From contig CAVOZC010000019.1 of assembly GCA_963700865.1 (NCBI GenBank), forward strand, positions 186,001-250,000: a DNA stretch of 64,000 nucleotides, written 5' to 3'. Source of the stretch: CAVOGJ01 sp963700865 (lineage in GTDB: Bacteria > Planctomycetota > Planctomycetia > Pirellulales > Pirellulaceae). The position numbers and the translations under genes are program-made. The notes beneath the pieces were generated by a model. The model ran no database searches. It had not been told where the DNA came from and saw nothing but the letters and a program-made list of their open reading frames with translations. Positions 8,854 to 17,362 of the stretch are shown one piece after another (the stretch's first letter is position 1; each line of letters opens with the position of its first letter).

Positions 8854-10005
8854 CTATTGAGAGTCGACATCGGTTTCGCCCGCGGGCCTTGGCCAACGGC
8901 CGTCAATCAGGGGAGATAACTCTAACGCGTTGGGATCGATGATGGCATGGCGAATGCGTTCGCGCTTCCAGGTATACACGATATGCACCAGACCGTCAGA
9001 GGCCTGAATCACGGCCGGGTACGAAAACTCGCCGGGGGCTTCTTCCAGCACCAGCGCGGCCAGCCATGCTTTCCCGTCGGTCGAGACGGCGACATTGAGT
9101 GGTGTCCGTTCTCGATACTCCGCGTTATGGTTGTAGACGAGCAGGTGCCTTCCATCCGCCAGGGTCACGGCATCCGTGCCGGAACTCGGGTTCGGCAGCC
9201 CCGTGGCGGTGACCTCTCCCCACGTCCGGCCCGCGTCTTCCGACCACACCTCAAAGATGCCGCTCGAGCGGGTGCGACCCACGGCCTGTAGCCGATTATG
9301 CGGATGGATCAGCAGGCTGGGTTGAATGGCGCGGATCTTGGCCGGGTCGTTCAGTGGCGGCGTTGCCGTCCAGGTTTTCCCCCCGTCCTCCGAGCGCTCC
9401 ATGTGCAAGCGCCAACCATGGTCCTCCGAGCTGGAAGGGGAGATGATGGTGCCGTCCGCCAGTTGCACCGGTTTGTTCTTGATCGGACCGAGCAGCCCCG
9501 CGGGCAATCGTTTTGCCGCCGACCAGGTTCGTCCCGCATCCGCTGACGTCATTACCATCCCCCACCACTCGCGAGGGTTCGGGCCGACTTTGTAAAAGAG
9601 CAGCAACGGCCCCACGTGCGGCTGGAACAATACGGGATTCCACGTCGGTAACCGCTCGCCGCTCGCTTGCATCCCGGTCGCCACTTCCCGCGGCGGGGTC
9701 CAGCGTCCGTTCTCGTGACGCGAAACCCAGATGCCGACATCCGGATGGCGTTCGTACGTGCCGCCGAACCAGGCGGCGACGAGCCCCGACGACGTCTCGA
9801 CGATCGTGGAAGCGTGGCAGGACGGGAAGGGGGCCGTGGTGAAAATAAACTCCGTCGCTTGAAAACCGGGCTGTTGCAATAGCTGTTCGGTATTCCGCGG
9901 ATCGCCCGGGGACGCATCCGATTCGATCCCGCCCGCTCCATGCAGAAGACGGGTCGCTGCGAGGCAGATCATCGGGATGATCAACAAAAAATGCGTTTGA
10001 TTCAT
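8854..10005 (-). CDS. Exported sialidase-like (BNR/Asp-box) protein
   Basis: The 383-residue protein begins with a signal peptide (MNQTHFLLIIPMICLAATRLLHGAGG). It contains several Asp-box motifs: SADAGRTWSA, SEDGGKTWTA and SEDAGRTWGE. It also has the block FPSCHASTIVET...LVAAWFGGTYERHPDVGIW, typical of planctomycete six-bladed beta-propeller sialidase-family (BNR_2) proteins. The family includes sialidases, but many members act on other sugars or are uncharacterised. Context (pectin genes, RLP operon) makes a plant 2-keto-3-deoxy sugar such as Kdo or Dha worth considering; that is speculation. It lies between BASS (22 nt upstream) and SSS (24 nt downstream). Confidence 0.85.
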   Translation of the reverse strand: MNQTHFLLIIPMICLAATRLLHGAGGIESDASPGDPRNTEQLLQQPGFQATEFIFTTAPFPSCHASTIVETSSGLVAAWFGGTYERHPDVGIWVSRHENGRWTPPREVATGMQASGERLPTWNPVLFQPHVGPLLLFYKVGPNPREWWGMVMTSADAGRTWSAAKRLPAGLLGPIKNKPVQLADGTIISPSSSEDHGWRLHMERSEDGGKTWTATPPLNDPAKIRAIQPSLLIHPHNRLQAVGRTRSSGIFEVWSEDAGRTWGEVTATGLPNPSSGTDAVTLADGRHLLVYNHNAEYRERTPLNVAVSTDGKAWLAALVLEEAPGEFSYPAVIQASDGLVHIVYTWKRERIRHAIIDPNALELSPLIDGRWPRPAGETDVDSQ

Positions 10006-10027
10006 GTGTCTGCCAATGGGAGCGGTG

Positions 10028-11329
10028 TTACGGGCCGCTGTGCTCGCTTCTCACGGGGTGACGTCGCCAGTAATTGGCCAGGATGGAACCTGTGACATTC
10101 ATCCAAGGACTGAAGATGGCCGAGGCAAGTCCCACCGTACCGAGCTTGCCCATGGAACCAGCCAGTCCCGATGCCATGCCGCCATTCTGCAGTCCGACCT
10201 CCAAGGCCACCGTCCGCGCCGACAACACATCCAGGCCCATTATTCGACTTAATGAATAGCCAAAGCAATAGCCCAAGCCGTTGTGCAGCATGGCCGCCAG
10301 GAACAACCAGGCCCCAATCTCCAGCAAGGCGTTTCGTCCGGCCGCGGTCGTCACTGCTGTGAAATAAACGATGCCGCCCATGGAGAGGGCCGGCATCCAG
10401 CGTTCACAGACAGGCCAGAGACCCACCAGCCAGTGATACGCCACGCCGACCACAACGGAAGCCACCAGGAAGCCACCCAGATTCAACCAGGTGGCGATTT
10501 GCGGAAAATGAGAAGAAATGTCCTTGCGAAATGAAAACAGAAGGCCGATACCAATGGCCCCAATCAGGGCCGTCACTTGCCAACGCCTCGTGGTCGGAAG
10601 GGATGCCTGTTTCAATCCGTCATGAAGCATGGCGGCTCCGATGGGCACGATCACGATCTTGATAATATCCACCATCATCTTCAGGAACTGGACTTCGATC
10701 ATCTCCCCAGCCAGCAGCTTCATCCAGAGCGGTGTCATCAACGGTGCCAATAGCGTAGCAACGGTCGTCAGCGTAATCGACAGCGCCAGATTCCCCTTGG
10801 CCAAATACACCATCACGTTTGAGGCGAGCCCGCTCGAGCACGAGCCGATCAGGACGACTCCCGCGGCGACTTCCGCGGGCAACTGAAACAGTCTGGCGAG
10901 TCCAAATCCGACAAGTGGCATGATCGTGAACTGGCATAGGAGTCCGACGCACAACGCATAGGGCATACGAGCCACACCGGCGAGATCGCTTAAGTGCATC
11001 TGCGTCCCCATGCCGAACATCACGAGTTGAACGATCGCCAGAATCAACCACGGATGGCGAAGATCGAGGTGGCCGAGATGCAGAAATCGTTCGGGATCGA
11101 TCATGGCGGCGACAAAAGCCGCAATGATCCAACACGTAAAGCGAAAATTATGCAGACGGGGAAACGTCGAAATCAGGCTGGCGACGAGCAGGCACAGTAA
11201 GGCAGCGGCGGAACGCCCGTAATGCGAAATCGAACCAGCGTTCCAGTTGACAAATACGGTAACGCAGCAGAGGACTGCGATGCCGATGCAGGTATATCGG
11301 ACATACGACAGCGGTGATCGTGGCTTCAA
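10028..11329 (-). CDS. BASS-family (bile acid:Na+ symporter-like) transporter
   Basis: The 433-residue polytopic protein shows the bile acid/sodium symporter signature: the paired motifs GSCSSGLASNVMVYLAKGNLALSITLTTVATLLAPLMTP and ALEVGLQNGGMASGLA. BASS members move diverse organic anions, including pyruvate, pantoate and keto acids. The first codon appears to be TTG at 11329 (MKPRSPLSYVRYTCIGIAV), 13 nt after the racemase-like stop. No good ribosome site is visible, so the start is uncertain. Within the RLP/DUF1537 operon it may move a branched sugar acid or its product in or out of the cell. This operon has two different carriers (BASS and SSS). Confidence 0.9.
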   Translation of the reverse strand: MKPRSPLSYVRYTCIGIAVLCCVTVFVNWNAGSISHYGRSAAALLCLLVASLISTFPRLHNFRFTCWIIAAFVAAMIDPERFLHLGHLDLRHPWLILAIVQLVMFGMGTQMHLSDLAGVARMPYALCVGLLCQFTIMPLVGFGLARLFQLPAEVAAGVVLIGSCSSGLASNVMVYLAKGNLALSITLTTVATLLAPLMTPLWMKLLAGEMIEVQFLKMMVDIIKIVIVPIGAAMLHDGLKQASLPTTRRWQVTALIGAIGIGLLFSFRKDISSHFPQIATWLNLGGFLVASVVVGVAYHWLVGLWPVCERWMPALSMGGIVYFTAVTTAAGRNALLEIGAWLFLAAMLHNGLGYCFGYSLSRIMGLDVLSARTVALEVGLQNGGMASGLAGSMGKLGTVGLASAIFSPWMNVTGSILANYWRRHPVRSEHSGP

Positions 11330-11342
11330 GGCACAGCCTGTC

Positions 11343-12015
11343 TTATGTGAGGAGTTGTCTCAACGCATCCACCGCCAGCGGCGGGCTGGCGAGAATGGGA
11401 ATTCGCCGTTCGTGCTCGTCCAGCTGATCGACGACGCGGGCCATCGAGGCTTGCGCCAGCAGAATGACGTCGACTTGTTCCGTCAACTCGACGAGCGCCG
11501 TGGCAACCATTCGGTCGTGGGTTGCGCTGTCGCCACCCATGAGGGCCTCGAATGCGCCTTCACACAGCCGCACCGTTAGTTCAATCGCTCGCCCGGCGAC
11601 GGCCGCTTGCCGGCGAACCAGTTGGGCCGTTGGTTCCAAGGTGGTCGGCAAAGTCGCCACAATGCCTATCCGGGTCGCGTCATGCACGGCCCGTTCCGCC
11701 ATGGGAAGATCCACGCGGAGAACGGGTACTTGAGAATGGGCGGCCGCCGCGTCCACGGCGGCTCCGATCGACGAGCAAGTCACGAGGATCTCGGTCGGCG
11801 CCCGCCATGGCGGCAAGCCGAATGTATTCGCCGACTCGGGCCGCCGTGGTGTCGGTGAGCATCCCCTGTTCGATCACATCCTTGATCAGGCTGTCATCAA
11901 CGATGTTGAATACTTCGACGCCCGGCAGCTTCTCCCGGCAGAGTCCTGCGAATACCGGAACCAGTGTCGCTGATGTGTGAATCAGCCCCAGTTTCTTTGG
12001 TGCGTTTTTTGGCAT
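11343..12015 (-). CDS. Asp/Glu racemase-superfamily protein, frameshifted
   Basis: Read in two frames, the product is about 224 residues. The first part, from ATG 12015, is MPKNAPKKLGLIHTSATLVPVFAGL...RLAAMAG. The second resumes at APTEILVTCSSIGAAVDAAAA...PVLRVDLPMAERAV and ends LAQASMARVVDQL. The CSS in ILVTCSS matches the first catalytic Cys of the racemase fold; the position of the usual second Cys reads AQAS instead. The break lies at a run of three C (11801-11803 on the plus strand). The superfamily covers Asp/Glu racemase, hydantoin racemase, maleate isomerase and arylmalonate decarboxylase. Because it is co-transcribed with acid-sugar enzymes, a decarboxylase or isomerase of a branched acid is as likely as a racemase. 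Confidence 0.78.
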
Positions 12016-12023
12016 GTTTGTCC

Positions 12024-13472
12024 CTATCGGCCTTGCCGGACGAGTTCAAAATACGACGGCCCGCCGACTTGTCCTCCCTTGAAATTCATTTCTTTACCGT
12101 CGACCGATTGCCCCGTGGCACGCGCCACGCAGAGCGGGGCGCCGGGTGACAGGGGTGCGAGCATTTCCAGAGACTCTATGCCTAGCACCCGAATCACAGC
12201 GGACGAAGTGTCGCCACCAGCGACGCAGATCCGTTGCAGCGTGTTTGACCGGAGACACTTTTTGAGGATTTGCCCCAAAGCGTCTCCCAGCCGCCTTGCT
12301 GTCTCGGTTCGGGCCGCGACGTCGCCGTTTTCCGCGCTGGCAACATCCACGTTATTCCTGGGGACGGCCAGTCGGGAGTCATCGTACCCTCGTCCGGTAT
12401 GAACGATCACGCTCTTGCCAGACGCAAGACCGTCGAGTGCTTGTTCCGCCACGCGGTTGACATGCGATTCGATGTTGTCTCCACCCGCCACGGCGGCCGT
12501 GGCGAGCGGAATTTCCGCGTAGCCGTGGTCGACGGCCCAGGAAATTTGACCGCTGGTAACTGGCGAACAGCTGCCCGAGACGACGAGCAGGGCGTCCACG
12601 GCTTCCGATCGCTGCCAGGACCGAGGAGTTGCGATGTTGCCAGAGAGGGACCAATGTGCCGTGAGTGCCATCTCGATTCCGGAGGACCCGACCGAAAACA
12701 TCGGGGCGGAAGTGGCGAGCTGTTCGATCAGCCGCCCAATCCGCGGCAGGTGGTCCGCGGAAAGCACATCGAACAGAACGATCGGCCGTGTCCCCGGTGT
12801 TTCTTCCGCCGCCGCCCGGACCAGACGCTGGATTGATTCCGTTGCCTCACGATCCGTCGCGTCCAGCATCAGGACGTCGAAGAGGCACGCCGGCACGTCG
12901 GTTTGCCGAGCCAGGCAGCGGCGGAGATCGCTTTCGTCGGCGGGCGTCATCGGATGAGACGTGGTGGCCGGGTGCCGGTCCAGGCGATGGATGGGACCGT
13001 CACTGCCGATGCCGAAACGGGCAAACAGGTTGCCAAAGACGCAATAGCGACCCAAAGATGGGGCACCCACCACCAAGGGCACCACGGCCGCCTCGGAGAA
13101 TACTTCCCGACCGATCTCGATCGCGCGACCGATGCTGCCGATGTGGGGCGAGGAGTCGAAGGTGGAGCAGATCTTGTAGTGTACGTGTCGCGCGCCCAAT
13201 GAACGTAACGCAGTCAGCGCCGGGCGAAGTTCGTCCTCCAACAGCGGCGTGGGTTTGCTGCGAGTGTGACCGGCGACGCCAACCGCCTGCAAGCCGGCAT
13301 AGCGCTTTAACTGTGCCGCCGTCGGTGGATTGACAAAAAGCACGGTGCGGATGCCCGCCGTTTCCAGGATCTCGAGCGCATCGGTAGCTCCTGTAAAGTC
13401 ATCCGCGTAATAGCACAATGACAGTGGTGGCGGTTGTATGTTTGCGGGCTCGTGCGTCACGTCGGATCTCAA
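12024..13472 (-). CDS. DUF1537 four-carbon acid sugar kinase-family protein (OtnK/OiaK-like)
   Basis: The roughly 480-residue protein shows both halves of the acid-sugar kinase family: the N-terminal substrate domain (CYYADDFTGATDALEILETAG, HVHYKICSTFDSSP) and the C-terminal nucleotide domain (VVSGSCSPVT, CVAGGDTSSAVIRVLG, NFKGGQVGG). Family members phosphorylate tetronates or, next to RuBisCO-like proteins, 3-oxo-isoapionate. The first codon in this frame is TTG at 13472, immediately after the RLP stop (13475-13473); a GTG at 13460 is another choice. The tight junction with the RLP gene implies coupled translation and a shared pathway. The specific substrate is inferred from that neighbour, not seen in the sequence. 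Confidence 0.9.
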   Translation of the reverse strand: MRSDVTHEPANIQPPPLSLCYYADDFTGATDALEILETAGIRTVLFVNPPTAAQLKRYAGLQAVGVAGHTRSKPTPLLEDELRPALTALRSLGARHVHYKICSTFDSSPHIGSIGRAIEIGREVFSEAAVVPLVVGAPSLGRYCVFGNLFARFGIGSDGPIHRLDRHPATTSHPMTPADESDLRRCLARQTDVPACLFDVLMLDATDREATESIQRLVRAAAEETPGTRPIVLFDVLSADHLPRIGRLIEQLATSAPMFSVGSSGIEMALTAHWSLSGNIATPRSWQRSEAVDALLVVSGSCSPVTSGQISWAVDHGYAEIPLATAAVAGGDNIESHVNRVAEQALDGLASGKSVIVHTGRGYDDSRLAVPRNNVDVASAENGDVAARTETARRLGDALGQILKKCLRSNTLQRICVAGGDTSSAVIRVLGIESLEMLAPLSPGAPLCVARATGQSVDGKEMNFKGGQVGGPSYFELVRQGR

Positions 13473-14774
13473 TCAGATGGCGTGCCGGCCAAACTTCTCG
13501 ACGGCATGCCTCAATTCGGTATGCTGCCGCGCGGCCTGCTCCAACGTCTCACCATTCAGGGCTGACGTCCAGGCTTGTTGGATGGCGGTGATTCCCCCGG
13601 CGACCCCATCGGGATGAGCCATAATTCCGCCTCCTGCCAGGTACAGCAGGTCAAGGGTGCCGGTCCGACGGAACGTCTCGAACGCCTGGCCGCCCCACTG
13701 CCCGGACGATACGACCGGTAGGATCGCACAGCGGTCGTCGGTGCCACCCGAAGTGAGCGGCGCAAGACAGGACGCGATCGATCGTACGACCGAATCATCG
13801 GATTCCCAGAACTTGTTCTCGATGCCGTTGACATGAATCTGATCCACGCCCGCTAATCGCCAGATCTTCTGATAGGCTGGAAACTCGATGCCCAGGTAGG
13901 GATGACGCGTGAGCATCCCCCAACCATTGCGGTGCCCATGAATCGCCAGCTCCCCCTGGTCGCACAGCTTCTTTACGCCTGCCAGGCCCACGGTGTTGAG
14001 GCTGACCATTGCGCAGGTACCACCTACCGAGACAATCTTGTCGTAGTGGCGTCGAGCCGCATCCCATTCATCGCTGACATTGAAAGCCACCATCACTCGC
14101 TTGCCGGTTCGATCGGCGTGCCGGTGGATGACCCGCATCACCGCATCCACGCGCTCGTCAAAGGGCGAATGAGGTGGATTGCCCATTAATTCATCATCCT
14201 TGATGAAGTCGATGCCGGCGTCGACCAGCCGCTGGGCCAACGCGGCTGTCTGCTGGGGAGTCAGTCCAATGCTGGGTTTGATGATGGTCCCAATCAAGGG
14301 GCGGTCAAAGACGCCCGTCAGACGCCGGGTGCCCGCGACGCCATATTGGCAACCCGCGAAATGATCAACGAAGGATGCAGGCAACTCGATATCGATTAGC
14401 TTGAGACCGGAGAACTGTGATAGCTCGTATAAATTTCCTTGGAGCGTCGATACCAGGACCGGCAAATTGAAACCGAAATTTTCCGTGGACCACGAGACCA
14501 CGATCTCACCTCTTTGAAATCGCGTCGGGCGACTTGGGTCCACGGCGGGTGCGCGACTCCCCGGCAGACTGGGCTCCGTGACTTTGTCGAGCAGCTTGAC
14601 GTGCTCCACACGAGCTCCGAATCGCTCCTTGATCTCGCTGCTCTCGCCAGGAACGGCGACAAAGGTGCCACTCGATTGTTCGCCTGCCAGGATGGCCGCG
14701 GCCCGCTCGATGTCGAGTGGCGTTTCCACGCGATAAGTGGCGGCGATGCGGTCGATGGCCATGGAATGAGTCAT
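13473..14774 (-). CDS. RuBisCO-like protein (RLP), candidate 3-oxo-isoapionate-4-phosphate enzyme
   Basis: The 433-residue protein aligns by eye with RuBisCO large subunits. Retained are Lys166 (GTIIKPSIGL), the metal centre Lys192-Asp194-Glu195 (FIKDDE), a His-rich strand (IHGHRNG), a loop-6 Lys321 region (ENKFWE), SSG at 356-358 and the phosphate-binding GGG at 380-382. Ser168 replaces the second Lys of the RuBisCO KPK motif, so true carboxylation of RuBP is not expected. RLPs next to DUF1537 kinases are known to decarboxylate or cleave 3-oxo-isoapionate 4-phosphate in apiose/apionate breakdown (OiaX/OiaT). ATG 14774 is the first gene of the operon and is divergent from the DapA gene. Confidence 0.9.
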   Translation of the reverse strand: MTHSMAIDRIAATYRVETPLDIERAAAILAGEQSSGTFVAVPGESSEIKERFGARVEHVKLLDKVTEPSLPGSRAPAVDPSRPTRFQRGEIVVSWSTENFGFNLPVLVSTLQGNLYELSQFSGLKLIDIELPASFVDHFAGCQYGVAGTRRLTGVFDRPLIGTIIKPSIGLTPQQTAALAQRLVDAGIDFIKDDELMGNPPHSPFDERVDAVMRVIHRHADRTGKRVMVAFNVSDEWDAARRHYDKIVSVGGTCAMVSLNTVGLAGVKKLCDQGELAIHGHRNGWGMLTRHPYLGIEFPAYQKIWRLAGVDQIHVNGIENKFWESDDSVVRSIASCLAPLTSGGTDDRCAILPVVSSGQWGGQAFETFRRTGTLDLLYLAGGGIMAHPDGVAGGITAIQQAWTSALNGETLEQAARQHTELRHAVEKFGRHAI

Positions 14775-14944
14775 TTGGACTGTGGATAATGCGAGTCAGC
14801 CGAGCTGATCCGCGGCAAGATACGGCAGGTCAGGCAACCAGCGTATCTTCCAGCGAAGCTATCAAACTTCAATGCATGGTCCGACAATTTTGCGTAAATT
14901 GGACGTTATCGAATGCGATCTTTCTGACAGGAGTGACGCTCACC
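14775..14944. promoter_or_regulatory. Divergent promoter region between RLP operon and DapA-family gene
   Basis: The 170-bp gap separates two outward-reading starts. It contains an inverted repeat CAATTT-N5-AAATTG (about 14886-14903) with a TTTTGC core like the palindromes at 26169 and 46913. This could be an operator for both directions. The DapA ribosome site AGGAG lies at 14929-14933. Confidence 0.45.
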
Positions 14945-15859
14945 ATGCCCAAGTTGCACGGAATCGTGCCGCCGCTGATTACCCCGCTGCGTGGGATCGA
15001 TGAACTGGACGAGCCGGGACTCGGCCGACTGATCGAGCACGTGCTGGCGGGTGGCGTCCAAGGCGTGTTCATCCTCGGCACGACCGGTGAAGCGCCGGGC
15101 CTGAGCTATCGACTGCGGCGAGAATTGATCCACAAATCGTGTGAACTCGTTCAGGGCCGAGTGCCGGTGCTTGTCGGCGTCACCGACACCTCGTTTATCG
15201 AATCGATTGCCTTGGCCGAAGTCGCCGCTGAAGCCGGTGCGACGGCCGTTGTCCTGACCACGCCCTACTACTTTCCGGCCGGCCAGACGGAATTGGTCGA
15301 CTATGTCCATAATATCTCGCAGCGGTTGCCGCTACCCATCATGCTCTATAACATGCCCAGTCTCACCAAAGTCTGGTTTGAATTGGAAACGCTGCAGCGA
15401 CTCGCATCGATCGATAAGATCATCGGACTCAAGGACAGCAGTGGGGAGTTGTCGTATCTGGAGCAAGTCCTGCCGCTCAAGTTGACTCGTCCCGACTGGT
15501 CCATCCTGGTCGGATCCGATCCCCTCTTGCCAGCCGCGGTGCGACTCGGAGCGGACGGGGGCGTGTCTGGCGGGGCCAATATCTGTCCGCGCTTATTTGC
15601 GGACTGTTACGAGGCGACCATTGCCGGAGACCGGGAGAGGCAAGCCGAGCTGCACGATCGCATCCTGGAGCTGCAGCAGATCTATGAAATCGGGAAATAC
15701 GCCTCGCGCTTCCTCAAGGCGACGAAGTGCGCGGCGTCTTTACTGGGAATCTGCGAAGACATTCTGGCGGAGCCTTTTCATCACTTTCACCCGCCGGAAC
15801 GGAAGCGGGTCCGCGCCATTCTCGAGTCGATGCAGATCGGCCCGCTCCGCGACGACTAA
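14945..15859 (+). CDS. DapA/DHDPS-family aldolase or dehydratase
   Basis: I chose ATG 14945 because AGGAG lies 11 nt upstream and the family start MPKLHGIVPPLITPL follows; the frame is open further upstream. The 304-residue (beta/alpha)8 protein has LGTTGEAPGLS (44-54), the catalytic Tyr135 (MLYNMPS) and Schiff-base Lys163 (GLKDSSG). Family members include dihydrodipicolinate synthase, 2-keto-3-deoxygluconate aldolase and 5-keto-4-deoxyglucarate dehydratase. In a pectin locus, handling of 2-keto-3-deoxy sugar acids is more likely than lysine biosynthesis. Its stop overlaps the stop of the convergent kinase gene by 4 nt. Confidence 0.9.
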   Translation: MPKLHGIVPPLITPLRGIDELDEPGLGRLIEHVLAGGVQGVFILGTTGEAPGLSYRLRRELIHKSCELVQGRVPVLVGVTDTSFIESIALAEVAAEAGATAVVLTTPYYFPAGQTELVDYVHNISQRLPLPIMLYNMPSLTKVWFELETLQRLASIDKIIGLKDSSGELSYLEQVLPLKLTRPDWSILVGSDPLLPAAVRLGADGGVSGGANICPRLFADCYEATIAGDRERQAELHDRILELQQIYEIGKYASRFLKATKCAASLLGICEDILAEPFHHFHPPERKRVRAILESMQIGPLRDD

Positions 15860-17352
15860 TGCTTTCCGACTTCACCGGTTACCCGGCTCACCGCTCGCTG
15901 CCAGCCCTGGTAGAAACGTTCCGCGCTGGCGGGCTCCATTTGCGGGAGAAATCGCCGCATGGCCCGTGACGCCGAGTCGAGGTGGTTGAGCGGGTCGGCG
16001 CCGGCTCGACCCAATTGTCCGGCCCGGGCGGCACCCCAGGCCGAGGATTCGGCCACATCGGCGACCAGCAGATCGATCCGAGTCACGTCGGCCGTGAATT
16101 GCATCAAGAACTCGTTGTGTGTCGGCCCGCCGTCGGCGAAGAGATGGCGGGGGGAAATTCCGGACTCGCTGCCCAGCATCTCCAGCACATCACGAATCTG
16201 GTAGGAGATCGCCTCCAAGGCCGCCCGTACGATGTGCGCCCTGCCGGTATACCCGGTCATCCCCACAATGGCGGCGCGGGCATGGGGACTCCAATAGGGA
16301 GCACTCAATCCGGCGAACGCAGGGACGAAGTAGACACCCCCGTTGTCCTCCACCGATCGTGCCAAGACCTCGGTTTCCGCGGCGTCCCCAATCATCTGGG
16401 CCTGATCTTTCAGCCAGGTGACCGTGGCCGACGAATAGTTGATGATGCCCTCCAGCGCATAAGTCGGTTGGCCGTGCCAAACCCAGGCGAGCGCCGTGAC
16501 CGCGTTGCCGTTCATCGCTGGCAGCTGATGGCCCACATTGAGCAATACAGAGGTGCCCGTGCCAAAGGTGGCTTTCGCCATGCCCGGCTGGAAGCAGCCT
16601 TGTCCGAAGAGCGACGCCTGCGAATCTCCCATCACGCCTTGAATCGGCACGCGCTTTGGCAGTCCCCCGTGCACATCCGTCGTCCCAAATTCGGCAGCGC
16701 TTTCGCGAACTTCCGGCAGCGCTTCTCGCGGGACACGAAACAGCCCGCATAGCTCGTCGTCCCACTGCAAGGAGCCAATGTGGTAGAGCAGCGTGCGACT
16801 GGCGTTCGTCGGATCGGTCGCAAAGACACGTCCTTCGGTCAGCCGATAGATCAGGTAGGCATCGATCGTTCCGATCAACGCCTTTCCCTGGACCAGTTGC
16901 GATTCCAAATCCGGGACATGATCCACCAGCCATCGCAGCTTCGAACCTGAAAAATACGAATCAAGCTGCAGGCCGGTTTTGCGGCGAATCATGTCTTCCT
17001 TTCCGCCGCGCCGCAGTTCGTCGCAGATGGGGTCCCCACGACGGCATTGCCAGACAATGGCGTGGTACAGCGGCCGCCCTGTCAGCCGGTCGAAGACGAC
17101 GACCGTTTCCCGCTGATTGGTAATCGCCAGATTTTCCAGCGAAGACATCGCGGATTGATTACGTGCCGCGAGTTCTTGCACCGAACCCAAAACGTTTTGC
17201 CAGATTTCCTCTGCGTCATGCTCCACCCAGCCAGGCTGGGGATAGATCTGGCGATGATCGCGCGAGACGCGGTCGACCAGCCGACCGTTCGCGTCAAATA
17301 AGATCGCCTTGGAGGAGGAGGTACTCTGGTCGATGGCGAGCGTGGTTTGCAT
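15856..17352 (-). CDS. FGGY-family carbohydrate kinase, glycerol-kinase-like
   Basis: ATG 17352 lies 10 nt after the stop of the transketolase C-subunit and gives a 498-residue protein. The sequence closely follows glycerol kinase: DQSTSSSKAILFD (8-20), QIYPQPGWVEHDAEEIW (35-51), ITNQRET (77-83), AIVWQCRR (98-105), YFSGSK and catalytic Asp243 (GVMGDSQASLFGQ). The first phosphate loop DQSTSSSK differs from the DQGTTSSR of GlpK. No glycerol facilitator or glycerol-3-phosphate dehydrogenase gene is nearby. Instead it ends an operon with a FucI-like isomerase and a split transketolase, so I infer a ketose kinase, for example for apulose. FGGY kinases with split transketolases are known from apiose catabolism. 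Confidence 0.9.
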   Translation of the reverse strand: MQTTLAIDQSTSSSKAILFDANGRLVDRVSRDHRQIYPQPGWVEHDAEEIWQNVLGSVQELAARNQSAMSSLENLAITNQRETVVVFDRLTGRPLYHAIVWQCRRGDPICDELRRGGKEDMIRRKTGLQLDSYFSGSKLRWLVDHVPDLESQLVQGKALIGTIDAYLIYRLTEGRVFATDPTNASRTLLYHIGSLQWDDELCGLFRVPREALPEVRESAAEFGTTDVHGGLPKRVPIQGVMGDSQASLFGQGCFQPGMAKATFGTGTSVLLNVGHQLPAMNGNAVTALAWVWHGQPTYALEGIINYSSATVTWLKDQAQMIGDAAETEVLARSVEDNGGVYFVPAFAGLSAPYWSPHARAAIVGMTGYTGRAHIVRAALEAISYQIRDVLEMLGSESGISPRHLFADGGPTHNEFLMQFTADVTRIDLLVADVAESSAWGAARAGQLGRAGADPLNHLDSASRAMRRFLPQMEPASAERFYQGWQRAVSRVTGEVGKH

Positions 17353-17362
17353 GCTACTTACC

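Noticed and set aside
13473..14774. True RuBisCO for CO2 fixation
   Set aside because: The KPK motif is KPS, no small subunit or phosphoribulokinase is present, and the neighbour is an acid-sugar kinase.
14945..15859. Lysine-biosynthetic DapA
   Set aside because: No lysine genes are near, while sugar-acid genes flank it on both sides.
15856..17352. Ordinary glycerol kinase
   Set aside because: Sequence is GlpK-like, but it lies in a tight operon with an isomerase and split transketolase and lacks glycerol-uptake or dehydrogenase genes. I left the substrate open.
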